DNA from: Rhyacichthys aspro
Lineage: Eukaryota; Chordata; Actinopteri; Gobiiformes; Rhyacichthyidae
Length of the DNA stretch: 64,000 bases
Assembly (NCBI GenBank): GCA_036850595.1
Contig: CM072168.1
Location: 14,251,982-14,315,981, forward strand
Direction of reading: 5' to 3'
Part shown: positions 14,801 through 28,379 of the stretch, one piece after another
How positions within the stretch are numbered: the stretch's first letter is position 1
Layout: the number at the start of each line of letters is the position of its first letter
The notes under the pieces: generated by a model
Told to the model about the DNA's origin: nothing
Seen by the model: only the letters and a program-made list of their open reading frames with translations
Databases searched by the model: none
Translations under genes and position numbers: made by a program

Positions 14801-17800
14801 GACAGTTAGCAAAAAGTTGGGTTGTATGTAGCAGATGTCTATGTTTTCTTTAAGTTTTTTTCATAAGATAATAAATACACAAATCCAGCATAGTGTCTCT
14901 CTGCCCATTTATGTGCTTTATTTGAAAATGTTACTGCTCTGTATCTTACTACTGTGGAGTTCTGATCCACGTCCCCGGTTCAGATTGGAAGCGTAGATTG
15001 TAAAAAGACCACTATGATTCAGTAAATTAAATTCAGCGTAATTTAATAACAGATCACATAAAGTTACATGGCCATGGGCTGTCATACAGAATAAACAACA
15101 AGTGTCTTCCTCTATTTTGAGCTTCCTCAAAAGTGAGTGCAATAAGTCTAAGTACTTCTTAGCGCTGGGCGTTGCTTATCTTCTCATTAGTTTCTCATCA
15201 GTATGTGTTGCTGTTCCTGGACAGCCCCCCCTTCTTCTTCTGGTACGGTCACCAAAATATGGAACAAAGCAATTAAAAGTAGTTTGGGAGTAGACTGTTT
15301 TGAACATGGCTGAGGAAGAGAGCAGTGAGCAGTCTTGGTTTGAGCAGCTGTCTTGGAAATCCCTCTTTACCGAGGTCAAGAGGAACAATAATGTCATACA
15401 AAGTTGATGATGAAATGTAAACGTGCATAAAACCACACACTACACAACCCTGACCTTATAATGACCCCCAAAATACATTTTTGCGTAAAATATCATTCAT
15501 CTGATGTGCTTAAAAATCCTCAAGTTTATGATTTTTAAATATAAGATATGCCGATAAAGAGTAGATATTTCAGCATCACACCACAGCACAGTATGCACAA
15601 TAACACAGAGATACACACATGGCTCTTCAATAGCCATCTGTTATCTGTTTATGGAATATTTTGCAGAATACAAATGCTTCATTGCTCCCATTTTGCTTCT
15701 CCCAGGACACATTTAGGGAATAAGTGTTTTCACTAATAGCAATGCAAATTCACACCACATAGAAATAACTAGCATGCTTGAAAATCAGGCAAATGGTTTA
15801 CACATCCACTTCAGCAATCAGGAAATCTTGTCAATGCTTAACCCTCTTCCATCAACATTACATTGTAACTATTTTATTCATTCCTTTTTTTTTTGTCATA
15901 TTCTTGTCAAGGATCTCTTATGTCATATTAGTTGACTGCTGACCATCGAGAATATAGAAAATGCCTTGTGTAAAATGTTATAATCACATGTGATAAATGC
16001 AAAAGGCAGATGCCCTTTACAGTACATCTGATGAACAATTATTAGGGATTAAATGTACTGATCAGACATTTTACAAATCAGATTGTATTTTGTCTAAGTC
16101 TATGCGGCACTGTTTTCATGTAAAGAAAAACGGTTCAGTTGCTCAAAATGCTCCTCCACTCGAACACCTCCAACTCACATATTTGTTCCCTGAAAATATC
16201 ACTAAAATTAACTCAGTGAGAGGTGTTGGCATTTAACTCGCTGCAGAATAATTTTAAATGAACTCCCTCGTAGATGAATCACACCAAACTGGAGTCATTC
16301 CACTTTAACAGCTGTCAAAGTATTAAAGAAAATACAGTCAATAATGGATATAACCACATGTTTATAGTGGGTGGGTGTCTACAGTGTTGTGTTGTAATGC
16401 CATTGAGACCCACTGTGACCATTTCTAGGGGATTTCACCTTTTCCTCTCACATTTTCACAGTAAAAAAGTAAGAGGTGACCTTCGGTTCAAGTGTAATGC
16501 TCTGATGAAAATGAGGAATGGGATTGGTGTTAAATGTCAAACCCACAGCCTAGTCCTCCACACAGCTTCTGTCCTTGTCTCGATTTACCCAATTGCATTT
16601 ACTGCATTTCAAGACTAAAATAACTTCAGAAATAATCCAACTGGAGCAACCTAATGAACACTTACTCAAAATCTGGATGCAGCTAAACAATAATTCGGCC
16701 ATGAAAACCTGTTAAGTGGCTCACCGATGATGTGATTATGTTATTTTCCTGAGGAATGGTTTAGATATGTTTTTCTCTCATGCTCAGAACTGGTGATAGA
16801 TCGTTTACCTTGAAATGCTGGACCAATTTTGCCCCCTACTGACATACTTTATAGATGCTCCCACTTACTGAAGCCAGATGAATAATATTTCTTATTTATT
16901 CAGTAGGAGATTTGTTTTTCACATTTTTAAAATCATTGTCAATAAATATCTTTTAGGGCCGTGGGCTGTTGTAGTTGTCTTCCTCTCGTCACAGCTCAAA
17001 CAAAAAGGAATGTAACAACAACAAAACATACAATGGATTTTTAGCGTCAGTGCTAATGAGGTGGATTTGTGTGTATATTATTGTCAGAGCCATCGTTAGT
17101 GGTGATGGTGCAGTCACTATGTGCTAACAACAAGAAAGAAGATCACAGGACCTTCTACCTGCTCTGAACTGTTATCTGTCTTTTCTGTGACACAAGTCGT
17201 GATGTATAGCAGTGTGGCAATAGATCACGGGAAACATTGTCCCGGGGAGTGAGCCTGATGGACTGCTGATGAGACCTACAAGCTAATTTACTATACCACA
17301 ATAAAGATCCGAGGAAAAGTATGTGTGTAATCTAAAAAAGAAAATGATTATGTTTAATTGTTGTGTTTTAATATACTCTCTATTGCTGCAATAACTCTTT
17401 TTGTTCTTTCTAAATTTGCTGGTTTTGGTTAACAGTGTTAATTGGGTTGTCTATATTTTGTATGTGTTAGATTTTATCACATATAACAAGTCTTGTTCCT
17501 TCTAACATTTAAATGTTGAGTTTGATGGCTTAATCCATCTTTATCTAAAGGAAAACTTCAAAAATAAAACAGTAATTATACATGTATTTACATCTTCAGC
17601 TATAATAAAGGATGAAAGGGACTATTGACCATCTGTGTAAATGGCTGCTGACTGAGAAAAGGCTTTGTAGTTTTCCTCAGAATTGAATAACTCCAAAAGT
17701 CTCGCTGAATAAAACTCTATTCTGATTTGAATCAGAAGTGGAAAAACCCCAAAGTGAGGTGTGAAAGTGCCCTGAGATATTATTAAGAACTACTTTATCC

Positions 17801-20473
17801 TTGTGGTCCTGTTCAAAATTCCTTGACACACAAGTAAAAGTTAAGCCCAGAATTACAAAAGTACTTATTTTATCTTATCGCTTAAAGCCTTATGAAGCCC
17901 AGAGTTGAGAAAAGAAATATGTGAAGGTGGGTGATGAAAATGTGTGTGATGAGTCTGTGGTAATAATAGGAATTGTCATTTGCTGAAAGGAGTTTCCTGA
18001 AAATAGTGCTACTGTAGTAGATAATAGTGATTTTCCTCCCCATACTGGTACAATAGTCTTTATTGGATCTTTTTCCCCTCTCCTTCAGTAGGGGTTGCTG
18101 CCACTGGTAGTTTTCCTAATTGACCCTTCCACTCTTCGTTGTGCCATCAATAACACGTTCCCGTCCCCCTCCAGCCTGCTTTAACAGTCAGCCAGAGATA
18201 AGGGTTGCCTTCTGCTGTAGATTGACAGGTCAACATAGCGTCTTCGAGGTCAATTCGAGGCTAATTGGTTCGAGTATGTCTTAGATAGTTCATTAGGCCG
18301 CACGACTACCACAACTAAAACATTCTTGTCGTCTTTTTTTATTGGAAAGCAAAGATAGTGGCTGTAAGAGTATCCAGTGTGATCTTTTAGCTCACATAAT
18401 TTAAAAAAGTTAGTTCAGAACACTGTCAAGGCTGGCTATTTCGCTGCTCTTCTTGTCACTAGGCAAAACTTAAACAAGACGACAAGTGAATCTCTCAAAG
18501 AATGTTGTTAAGCAAACTTACTGGATGAAAGTGCACACAATTGAGCAGAAAATACTGACATGTAAACAGCCTGCCTTTGGGCCCGAACTATTGTTGATAT
18601 TCAGTTATTGTGTTATTTTTATGCTCACATGCCTCTACCAGGAAAGACATAACATCTTTAGGATTGCTTCTTCCCCATTACACCAGTGTAATTATATTTT
18701 ATGTATACAGTACTGTATGTTACCTACAAAAGTGATGTATACTAGGGCAGTCCTGTAAGCTACACACATCTGAGTTGATTTAACCTTTATGAGTTATTGA
18801 ATAAAGAGTGCTAAAATTGGACTTAAAAATGTAACCAGGTAAATGTTTCCAGATTTAACATTGTCAGGTGGCTACAAATTTGAGAGACAATTATCATATT
18901 TTTTCACTGTTGCATTTAGTTTGACAGTTTAATGACCTAACAGCGTATTGTAACAGAAATCATTTGTGAAAAAATGAGACCTTAATACGTGATCTAGGCA
19001 TTAAATGAAGGATTTTAATCGATAAAAATGATCAGCCTACAGCAGGATTTAGGCCAATCACAGCTTGCTTACGGTGAAAAGGAGTGCTCCCATTGTTCGA
19101 TGCCAATAACAAAGGAACAAGGAAATAAACCAAGGCAATGGGTTACTTCACTGCAAAAAATGTTTTATTACACAGCGAAACAGCTCAAAAAAGATAAATA
19201 TAGAGAAACAGGCAGCAAATTAAACACGGATAAATGTTGGCAATGCTTCGACATAATGTTTAATGAGACGGAGATATTTACAGGATCACTACAGTCTACA
19301 ACGGTGAACTCCAAAGATAAAGGTTTCAGGTAAGCTCCAAACTTTGATTTTTTGTGAGGTATTAGTATTTTGTGGTGAAAATTGGTCCGGTTTTACAAAT
19401 TATACAAGCTAAGCAAAGTTAAGCAAAAGAGGTATTATTGAACACAGTCAAGTAACAAATGTGCACAGAGAGACTAATGCTCAGGCCCCTCCTCAGGCCA
19501 ACCCAGCTGTCCCAGTGACGGCTTCTATCTTTGACAGGCTGCCACTGAGCGCCTAGTGCCCTATTGTTGCCTACTTGAGCTGTGTCCAAAAAGAACCACC
19601 TCTCACTGGAGCAGGGCAGAAGAGTGAATGGCACCTAATCTGTTTTAAACTGAGCAAATCTGATAAAGTTCTGCCTCCATGTTAACCTTGTGGAACAGTG
19701 AGTAGGCTAATTGATTTAAGCCAACAATGTATGCTGTGTCAAAGCCAGCTTCTCTGCAATAGCACCTGTCGCAGCTCTACAAGTTAATAGATTCGCAAGG
19801 GTAAGCCACTAATATGCAGGTGTGCCTGTGCGAATCCACTTCACTGTGGGTTTCACATCAAAGACTAATAATCCTGCACTGTGCCCCCACCTCGCGCTCC
19901 CCTCGGTCACTGAGAGCGGCCCATCAGGGAGCGGCAGCCTGTAATTGGGTGTGCAGTCTGAGGGGCCATGTAGTGGACGGCTCAGCGGAGACCACAAGAG
20001 TCAATTACTGGAGCTGACAGTGGTGCGGAGAGAAAGGTACACCCAGATGAGCACTGTAGTGATGTGTTTGAGCTGGAGAAAGGAACCGAGTGGCTGATGT
20101 GAAAAAACACGTTGTGTTTCTGGCGTCACGGTGGCAGCGCTGACACAAAGAGGTTAGACACAGGACATGAAAAGAAGAGTCCGTAATTCTGTCTGTGGAT
20201 CTCATTATCTCAAGCAGCAGTCCTGAACTCAGTATTGTATAACTGATTGACCCCAAAAGTACCATTGTATTACAGCAATAAGATAACAGCTGGGAATATA
20301 AATTGAAAGCCAGATGAAATGTTGACATTTTACATTTATGCAAACTACATAGATTTGCTTAAAATATACATACATTATCCACATGTCAAAAGTAAAGTAA
20401 AGTACTTTTTTAAATTACTATATTTTATGCAGATACACCAAACCAATAAAAAACAAAACAAAACAGGAGCTTG

Positions 20474-20491
20474 AAAAAAAAAAAAAAAAAA
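20474..20491. repeat. Poly(A) homopolymer, 18 nt
   Basis: There is an uninterrupted run of 18 A, preceded by an A-rich AAAACAAAAC stretch. It could be the tail of an old retroposed sequence, but no recognisable retroposon body lies upstream. Confidence 0.85.
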
Positions 20492-23026
20492 TCATAATTA
20501 TGTGCTATCAGAGCATACAGCTAACAGTTCTGTTTGCCTTTGTGTTAATAATTAGTCTTTCATAAAGAATAGCTTAAATTCTGTTAACATGGATGCTTTC
20601 CTACCCAGACCAGATAACTCATTTATTAAACCCTGGACCTTAACTGTGCTATTTGTACTTCTGGATACATTGATCAGTTCAATTAATGAACTGAATGTTA
20701 TCACTGCCTAACGGAAGTGTAAATATTGCAGCTCAAGATTAGAATTGGCTGCCTCCAATCTTGTAATAAATGTTTCATTGCAAGTTTAACTGTATTGAAT
20801 ATGAGTGCTTTACAACATCAACTTTGTTTCCTCTGTTATGACATGTTGACATGATCTTGTATTTGATCCAGAGGAAAAGGACCCGTACTTACTGTCTTAC
20901 CGAGGTATTTCTGTTAAGTCTGGTGAACCCCACTCGACATTTCTTTCAGTTTCTGAGGACAAGTAGATGAAGGGAACAGCTGTCAGTTTATACGGGTCAC
21001 TGACACAGAGCAGTTAGCAGCTGTATGAGGTGCCAGTGTAAAAACCCATTTAGCCCACAAGGCAATGCAGTAAATGTTTTAATGCTGACTTCAGAAGAAT
21101 TAACGGCCGTGGTAGGCGTTCCTGCAATTCTAAAGTTCCTTTTGAAATGTAAGATCAGGTGGTGTGATAAGTTACAATAAAGGGCACTAGCCTCAGAAGA
21201 AAATGTGATGATCCTTTGGAAAGCCCTTCACATTAATGCTCATTATGCTTTTTAAGAATTTATGAGAGAACAAACATACAGTATGATGATGAAATATGAA
21301 AAATGCAGTAGTCACTAAATATGAAAACAGCTGTGGTGCAAATGTACAACCCTAAAAATATCAAGGCAAAGTATTAAAAATAGAAACTCCAATCAACAAT
21401 TAATTACAAGAAAATAGAGTCATGAAAAAGCTGGGAGAGTTTGGGTAAAATACATTAAGAACAGATCTAAGAAGCATAATATGGGAACATGACAGTCCAT
21501 GTATCTTTAGCACACACATGTTCTTAAAGAGCCTTGGTTTTGTATTACCATGAATATACCATACAGCAAACTATGTTCATATATGCACATACTCCTAGGA
21601 TTACTGAATGTGAAAGTGTTACATGGGTGCCCTGAAGCCCACATACACACCTCTTAATGGAACAAAGCAAAGCATTCACAATCTTCCCTGGGGTGAAATA
21701 AAATAGCACCTTGTCAAATATTATACAAGGTGATACTAAATTTACAGCCATCATTTACATTTGGATTATTGCTATCACAACAGGTTTCTTTAGATGCTAC
21801 CTGTTAAAACTAATCTCTTCATTATAAAACATGGGGTGACAGAGCTCAAACTAGCAGTCTGCGAGTTTATCTCAGCAGGTTTGAGATTAGTGGAATTTAA
21901 TGAAAAGATTACCTAGGCACACGGATTTGAAAACCATTAATGAGATTATCCACGTGTAAATCATTATTTCACTGCTAATCCGTCATTGCCCAGAAGCAGG
22001 TGCGGCGTTCTGAAACAAACACACACCGTAATATATTGCCAACTTCTTGGGGGTAACAAAAAAACCCCCAAAACACCAGAAAGGCAGATGGCTAGCAAAC
22101 AATAAATCAACTGGATTTACAAATGAGTTTTGGTGTTTTAAATTTTCTGCTAAATAAAAGAATCTGCATGAGACAGGCAAATGAATTCTTAATTGTATAA
22201 AGTCCCTATAATCTCGGTTAGTTAATGTGCTCTAGTAAATGTAAAACTTTGCATTTACTCACCTCCAAAAATGATCTAGTAACTAGTACATTCTACATAG
22301 TATTTTCATCAATAGACCAAAATTTACGTGGGTGTACTTTGGTGTATATTCTTCATGAGGTTGTATATGATTTGAAAAAAAGGCACTTGTTTTCCTGTTG
22401 AGCGTGAAACTGTTTCCACACACCATTACCACTACACGCATGCCCACATTTAACTGCCTCCAAGCACAAACCACATCTCTAAACCTTTAATCAGATGATC
22501 AGACATAGTAGTCAATGTGGTTATGCAAAAAAACGTGAGAAGGTTTCAGTTATTGTCATGTCACGTCTCGTTTTTGAGGAGGATTACTTTATGGGGGAAT
22601 AGAGGCCCACAGTGTAAATACCCACAGAATTTTTCAACCAGGTTTTCTCATAAATGTAACCTCAATCCACAAACACATGGCTACACCTACACAGAGAGAT
22701 GTAAAACTGTAGTCCACCACCAAAGTTCATTTAACCATGGGTAACATTTGAATTATGGTGAAAAAAAAAAAAGTAGCAATCCAATAGCAGTCCTGTTTTT
22801 TAATTTACTGTTACTATTTTTTATAATTTCAAAGTGATTGTTGATGATATAATTGTATGGATATTTCACTAAAACATACACACTTTTTAACTATAAACCC
22901 TTGTCCTGACAAAAACATTAAAACCATTGAACACTGAAACCTTAGCATCTATTTGATTGTCCTTGTCATCATTTTAAAGAATTTACTGCTCTCATTCCAG
23001 CCCACTACGTGTCAAGTGGTGCACAC

Positions 23027-23045
23027 TGAGGTCATTTTGACCTCA
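23027..23045. promoter_or_regulatory. Perfect palindromic nuclear-receptor site (ERE-type IR3)
   Basis: The sequence TGAGGTCATTTTGACCTCA is a perfect 8+3+8 palindrome. Its core, AGGTCA-TTT-TGACCT (23,029-23,043), is the exact consensus estrogen response element: inverted AGGTCA half-sites with a 3-bp spacer. It lies about 6 kb upstream of the ikzf2 promoter region. The match is seen directly; binding and target gene are inference. A CCAAT sequence occurs 14 bp downstream (CAATGG context). Confidence 0.6.
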
Positions 23046-25419
23046 CATGAGCTGTAACCAATGGGATTCACAGCGTTAGCATAATTACATCTTTCATCCA
23101 ATGCCCTTGAGCTACTGTAGCACACCATTTTGAGTTTTCTCAGACCTCTTGAAAAACACTTTCCCATCACCTTAACATAATTGGCAGAACTGCTGGAATA
23201 AATTATGCCATTGACTTGACTAAAAAGTACAAATACAAATACATTCAGTCTTTTACTGAATGTTTTATTCATCTTTGGGAGTGTGACCTATGGTAAACTC
23301 AGGAAACAAGGGAGCTGAAATGTTTACTGTAACAGTAGAGTGTCCATCTTTCCTAACTCTTCCTTTATCACTGTGACAGAGTGTACTGCAATGTTCAACG
23401 CTGTGCCCTTCCTCGCTGCTCGAGAGGTCATTACTGTCTATGCTCCCTGAGGTGGAAAAACAGCGATCAACAGAAATGAAATGGTTGTACTGTCATCGTA
23501 GTGCTCAGATCAATCTGGAACAAAGTAATGAACAGAGCTAAAACTCCTTGACAGAGAGGTGATGGGCTACTCGGCTTTGGCTGCTCTCCAAGGCTTTCAC
23601 CAACAAACAAAAGGGAAGCACTGTCATGTCAGCAGCGTCACAGCCACACATCTTTATGATTTTTATGAAATTGGAGAGTTTCTTGACCTTGGTGGTGATG
23701 AACTGTCTGACAGCTCTCTCCGCATGGTAATTTGGTTTGTTTGCCTTCCAAGCCTGTAGCTGTGGACTCCTGAGCCCTCATGGGGCACTGGAGTCGTGAT
23801 TATAAATCCTGTGTAAACACTAAGCATCAAAACGCCATAACAAATCCAGAGAGTTATTGCACAGTAATGTAAGGCCATGTGTGATTGGACTCTGATGTAG
23901 TACACAGTCAGGTTATATGTCATGCCTTCACAAGCCCTTTCTCAAATCTGTAAAGTCTTTGCCCACAATGTCAAGGATGACTGATTCATGTCTGGAAAGG
24001 GGCCCTATACACAAAAGGATCACCCACACATAAAACCTACCCAGAAATAACAGCGTTAATTCAAGGGGACAAGAATGCTACTGGTATTCTTTTTAGGTGC
24101 TTTTCTGTCAGTCTTTTACAAACCTTTACATTGCCTAAGTTGCTGTGCTGCTATTTCACAGCCCAAGGTCTACAAACTGAAAATAAACTGAACAGAAAAT
24201 GGGCCTTATTTTGTTATTATGTCCAAGTTTTAACAGAATTACACAAAACTAAAAACAAGCCACACATTGACAAATGTTGCAGGTGATGGACAGGGCCAAT
24301 ACAAATACAATAATAGGGAATGATATAGTGCTGCCACTCACAAAGATATACCTTGAAAATTTTGACACATTTTATTTGACTGGAAACATTGTCATGGTGC
24401 CACAGAGCAATAAGTTGACTGACAGTATGTCCCATGGCATTGGCATATTAGAGAGATACCTACAATATACTGCACCAACTGGATACCTGTAGAATGAAAC
24501 TTTGCCATGTTTAAGTTTTAGGCTAAAAAAAGAAAAGAAAACACAACAAAAATTATAGTAGAAAGTTCAATGAGTATTCTCGCTAAAAGATGATGATTTG
24601 TTCAATTTAATAGTGACAACATGAATACCATCAGCTGTATCAAACACAATTTGATGAAGGGCCACTTAAGGATATAATAAGAATTGTATCAAATATATTG
24701 GTATGCATAGTGTAACATTTCATTTTTTTATGTTAGTGTTTTGTAATTTTTAGAGGAATTTTGTTTATTTTTAGAGAAATTCTACTACTTTCTAGCAATA
24801 ATTTGTTCCTTTAAATGCATTTCCTTATGGCATTTTCTGTGTTTTTATTACCCATCACCCATTCTTACCTTAAAGGTCAACATATTGCCCAGATTAAAAA
24901 ATGACAGGAGAATTATTAGACCCATGAACTTTGAGTTTGACAACTGCATTCTTTAAAGGTTCAACTAATGATTCTCAGTCTTGTTTTTAGTGTGTAGAGA
25001 TGTTTGTTCCATCTGTTTATTGATATATCATACAAATATGAAATGTTTCACAAGCAAGTTTTGGAGCTCACATCTGGTAATTTTACTGAATATTTTTTGT
25101 AAGCAAAGATCACATATGCATGCTTTCTTTGTGTTGGCATTCCTCTTATCTTTAACAATCCAACAATGATCTCCTCATGGCCTAAACCACAGGTTAATGT
25201 ATTAGGCAAGGGATTTATGCATTAGCACAGACACATGGGCCACATCATAAATAATGAGTCTGTCAGTGGTCCCTGGCCAGAGACATATGAATACATGTTA
25301 AGATAAATGAACAGGTTTTGATATACTATCCTCATATTGATCAAACTGACTGTTGGGGTTTGCTTTCATTGGCATTTTGGGTGCAGGGATAAAATTAATG
25401 CATACATAGTGAGGCTCAA

Positions 25420-25485
25420 AAACCTGACCAGGTATTGAATTAAACCTGACCCTGTATTGAATTAAACCCGACCCTGTATTGAATT
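25420..25485. repeat. Minisatellite, 3 tandem copies of 22 bp
   Basis: There are three head-to-tail units: 25,420-25,441, 25,442-25,463 and 25,464-25,485. Each begins AAACCTGACC or AAACCCGACC and ends TATTGAATT. Units 2 and 3 differ by one base; unit 1 differs from unit 2 by two. The unit length is not a multiple of three, so the short - strand reading frame through it is incidental. Confidence 0.92.
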
Positions 25486-27258
25486 GCATCTGAATCAAGT
25501 GCTGTATATTAATAAATCACGCAGTGGGACTAAACATTGTTGAGCACAGTTACAACTGGCTGTAGTTGAATTGTGTGGAGCACTCTACTGTATATTGACT
25601 TCTTGTTTTTCAGTTAATAGATTTTGCAGAAAGCTTGTCTGGGCTTGGGAAGGTGTTGCTGTTATATGAGGTTGAGTGGCTGTGAGCAGTTACTCATTCA
25701 CCCATACAGGTGTTGCTACTGGGACCAACATCTTATGGATGACCCAATGGTTGTCAGCAGGGAACTACAACATGCCCTTGATGCATCTTTCCAATCATTT
25801 ATCCTCATTTATGTTTGTCCTCAGATATTTGTGGGTGAAAATAACAATGAACAAGGCTCTGGCTTGGCGCTTTAAAACTATTACAGGAGCCATTTACTAT
25901 TTAGAATAACACAGTAAAAATTAAACAGGTGTATAGGATGAAGGATTTGGAGCATTTTACCCTTTTCCTTTATGTGTAAATAGATGTGGGTGTTGACGGG
26001 CATGTAGTCATAACAGCTTATTTTGCTAAAATAAAAAAATAATAAAAAAGGTAAAACAAGTGAAAACATAAAAAACTTCAGTGGGGCTAATTCTGTTTTC
26101 AGTTGTAAGAATAAACACATAATGTGTTGAAGCACACATGTCTGGATACAAATAAACCTAGGTGTCATATGTAACTATAGCTAGCAGTAGGTTAGATCGC
26201 TGCTTTCAATATTTATGTGACTTATTTTTGTGAGTAAAATCTCTAAACAAAATACTGAAAAGCATGTGCTGTTTTTGTGTTTGCTAATCCAACAAGATTT
26301 CATGCCCATCTGCTACTGCATGCTCTCACACATACAATTACATTTATATTGTGCAGACCTTTATATTGTTGTATATCACACTACAGTTATCTAGATTCAA
26401 GAAATATAGCCAAAATCTGCAAAACGTGTTTTAAGACAGCTAAAGAGTGCTGAATACTTTAACAGCAGCTCATGATGTTGACTCACCACACACATACTCT
26501 GTGAAAGACCACCAGTGCCCTCTACCAGCTTCAAGCAGTACATTACATGCAGTAGCTACTCCCTCCTTCAATGGAGTATTAGGTCTTATTTGTATGTTAG
26601 CAAAAAATCTAAATTAAAATGTAAACGTGGCAAAAAACAAATAGTTCAAAGTATATAGAGAAACAATATATGTTTAAATCTGAGGTAAAGACACTTGTCT
26701 TTCCAGCATATTGTTTGAGTGTCTTTTTTTTTCCAAGATCTGACACATACCTAAAGATTTATGCAACAAGCCTGATCATAGGTGTAAAACTATATTAACA
26801 GTAAATAAAATATAATGAAGTTTTCCATTGTAGATGAAACAACACCAACCAAAGCTGAGAAAGTGAAGCAGTACACTTCTTTTCAGGTGAAAGGGCCTTT
26901 AGGCAGTTGCTACTGTGTGAAACCAAGAGGTCATTGTGGTGACAGACTAAAGCAGTCTGCTCAGATGAAACAATATCAGCCCCACACGTCACTAAATATG
27001 CCACTGTTTGACCACTGTATTAACCATTTGGTTAATAACAAACTCAGTATTGCAAGTAGTGATAATAGTAGACTCCTTATGCACACAGGACGTAATGTAG
27101 ATGAAAACAAACTGAACATAAAACACCTTTATGGGCTCATTCAATGACTCAAAACCTTTTACAATAACCATTGTACCTGATGTATTATAAAAGCTTTAAA
27201 TAATTTTTAAATGTTATAAAAAATCAATAATGACTAGTCATTATAAATATTTGATAAG

Positions 27259-27269
27259 CCCCCCCCCCC
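27259..27269. repeat. Poly(C) run, 11 nt
   Basis: Eleven consecutive C lie in otherwise AT-rich sequence. It is prone to length errors in sequencing, with no associated feature. Confidence 0.8.
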
Positions 27270-27483
27270 TTTTAAGTGATAGAGTTGTTTGTTTGGGCAT
27301 ATGGACATTATACGAGTAAGAATCACTGGGTAGACAGCAGAGGGAGCCATTCAGCCATATTACGTTACGTAGAAGGACAATGTGCTACCTGTTACTTTCC
27401 AAGGATTCCAAGGAGCTACAGACTCGCGATTGATTTAGTTAAGCTAAGTTTAGATAGACTTTGCACAAAAAGTTTTATTGTAT

Positions 27484-27506
27484 TTTTGTTTGTTTGTTTG
27501 TTTGTT
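27484..27506. repeat. (TTTG)n microsatellite
   Basis: About five TTTG units are followed by a T run. It is a simple repeat with no coding context. Confidence 0.85.
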
Positions 27507-28298
27507 TTTTAGTTGCTGCTTTGTGGCAGTCATTCCAAGGGGAAAAAGTATTGTTTGAGTGCCATACAATGTGAAGCAACAGAAATTATAATCACCCATT
27601 TGTCATATGCAGATATTTATTTATCATTATAGAAAAAGAAAACATGTCTTAGTTAGTAACAAGTTGTTGTTTTTTTTAACTCTTCACAGTAATTGTTGAT
27701 AATTAAATTTTTAAAACTTTATGGACTGAGCTAATAAACTTGTTGAAAAAGTTAAGTTTAGTAATTAAAAACTTTTTTCTTTTTTTTTAAAGTAAGCCTA
27801 TGAATATTAGATATTTTAATTAAAACAAACTGTATTTAGCCAGATCACATTAGAATACAAATATTAATTCAAAATGCATCTTAATCTGGAATGGAGTTTG
27901 ACCATTATGTTAAAGAACACATTTGTATTTTTTTTTTTCCGTTTGTCTACTGCATAAGACAATGTATTTTGATTGCATCTAAATAAATAACATAATATAA
28001 CTCAGTATTTATTAAATCCTAACTATGACTGGTACATATATCATCACAATTACCTCAGAATTTCCAATTTAAGTATATGCATATTACTCCTTTTATTAAA
28101 ATATCACAAGCTTGTAAGCGTGCCACAGATACAGCATTTTCAGTGATATAAATACATCAGTAATACAGATATATCACTGCTTTCTTTGCTGCAGTGATGT
28201 CATCTTATACTGAAGGTGCCATGGTTACAAGAATACACAGCAGAGTTCAGTGTGAGATGAGGTGAACGAGGCTTTTATCACGTTGTACTCACGTTTGT

Positions 28299-28312
28299 CC
28301 ACTAGGGTGCGC
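28299..28312 (+). promoter_or_regulatory. CTCF-like motif upstream of ikzf2
   Basis: CCACTAGGGTGCGC matches the CTCF core CCASYAGRKGGCRS at 13 of 14 positions, the exception being T for G at position 10, in the forward orientation. It lies about 0.7 kb upstream of the candidate TATA box of ikzf2. At one mismatch, about one such site is expected by chance in 64 kb on two strands, so the motif alone is weak. Confidence 0.35.
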
Positions 28313-28379
28313 TGGCAAGTCTAATACAAAGTCTTCACTGGTGCACATATCCCCTTTGTACTAAAGAGGACTTCTAGGT

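Larger units (their letters stand above)
1..28200. other. Intergenic region upstream of ikzf2; no gene recognised
   Basis: No open reading frame longer than about 115 codons occurs here. None of the short ones shows a recognisable domain, flanking splice signals or an even amino-acid composition. In human the next gene upstream of IKZF2 is SPAG16 on the opposite strand; I looked for its WD40-type exons on the - strand and saw none. The DNA is AT-rich with microsatellites and homopolymers. Several more balanced, less repetitive stretches (roughly 18,130-18,320, 19,800-20,230, 21,840-21,990 and 23,000-23,110) look by eye like possible conserved non-coding elements, which I cannot test without alignment. 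Confidence 0.7.

Noticed and set aside
16274..16618. 114-codon + strand reading frame
   Set aside because: No domain, signal peptide or membrane segment is convincing; most likely chance.
19141..19180. CACTGCAAAAAATG resembling the start of some fish repeats
   Set aside because: The match is too short and no body or second terminus follows.
19028..19333. 101-codon + strand reading frame with several Cys residues
   Set aside because: It has no recognisable domain, no splice sites and no promoter. Length is within chance for a 64-kb AT-rich window.
26815..27147. 110-codon + strand reading frame
   Set aside because: It has no known family pattern. The sequence texture is the same as the flanking non-coding DNA.
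1..28200. Exons of SPAG16 expected by human synteny on the - strand
   Set aside because: No WD40-like or N-terminal SPAG16 segment could be recognised. The gene may lie beyond the window or have short exons invisible by eye.
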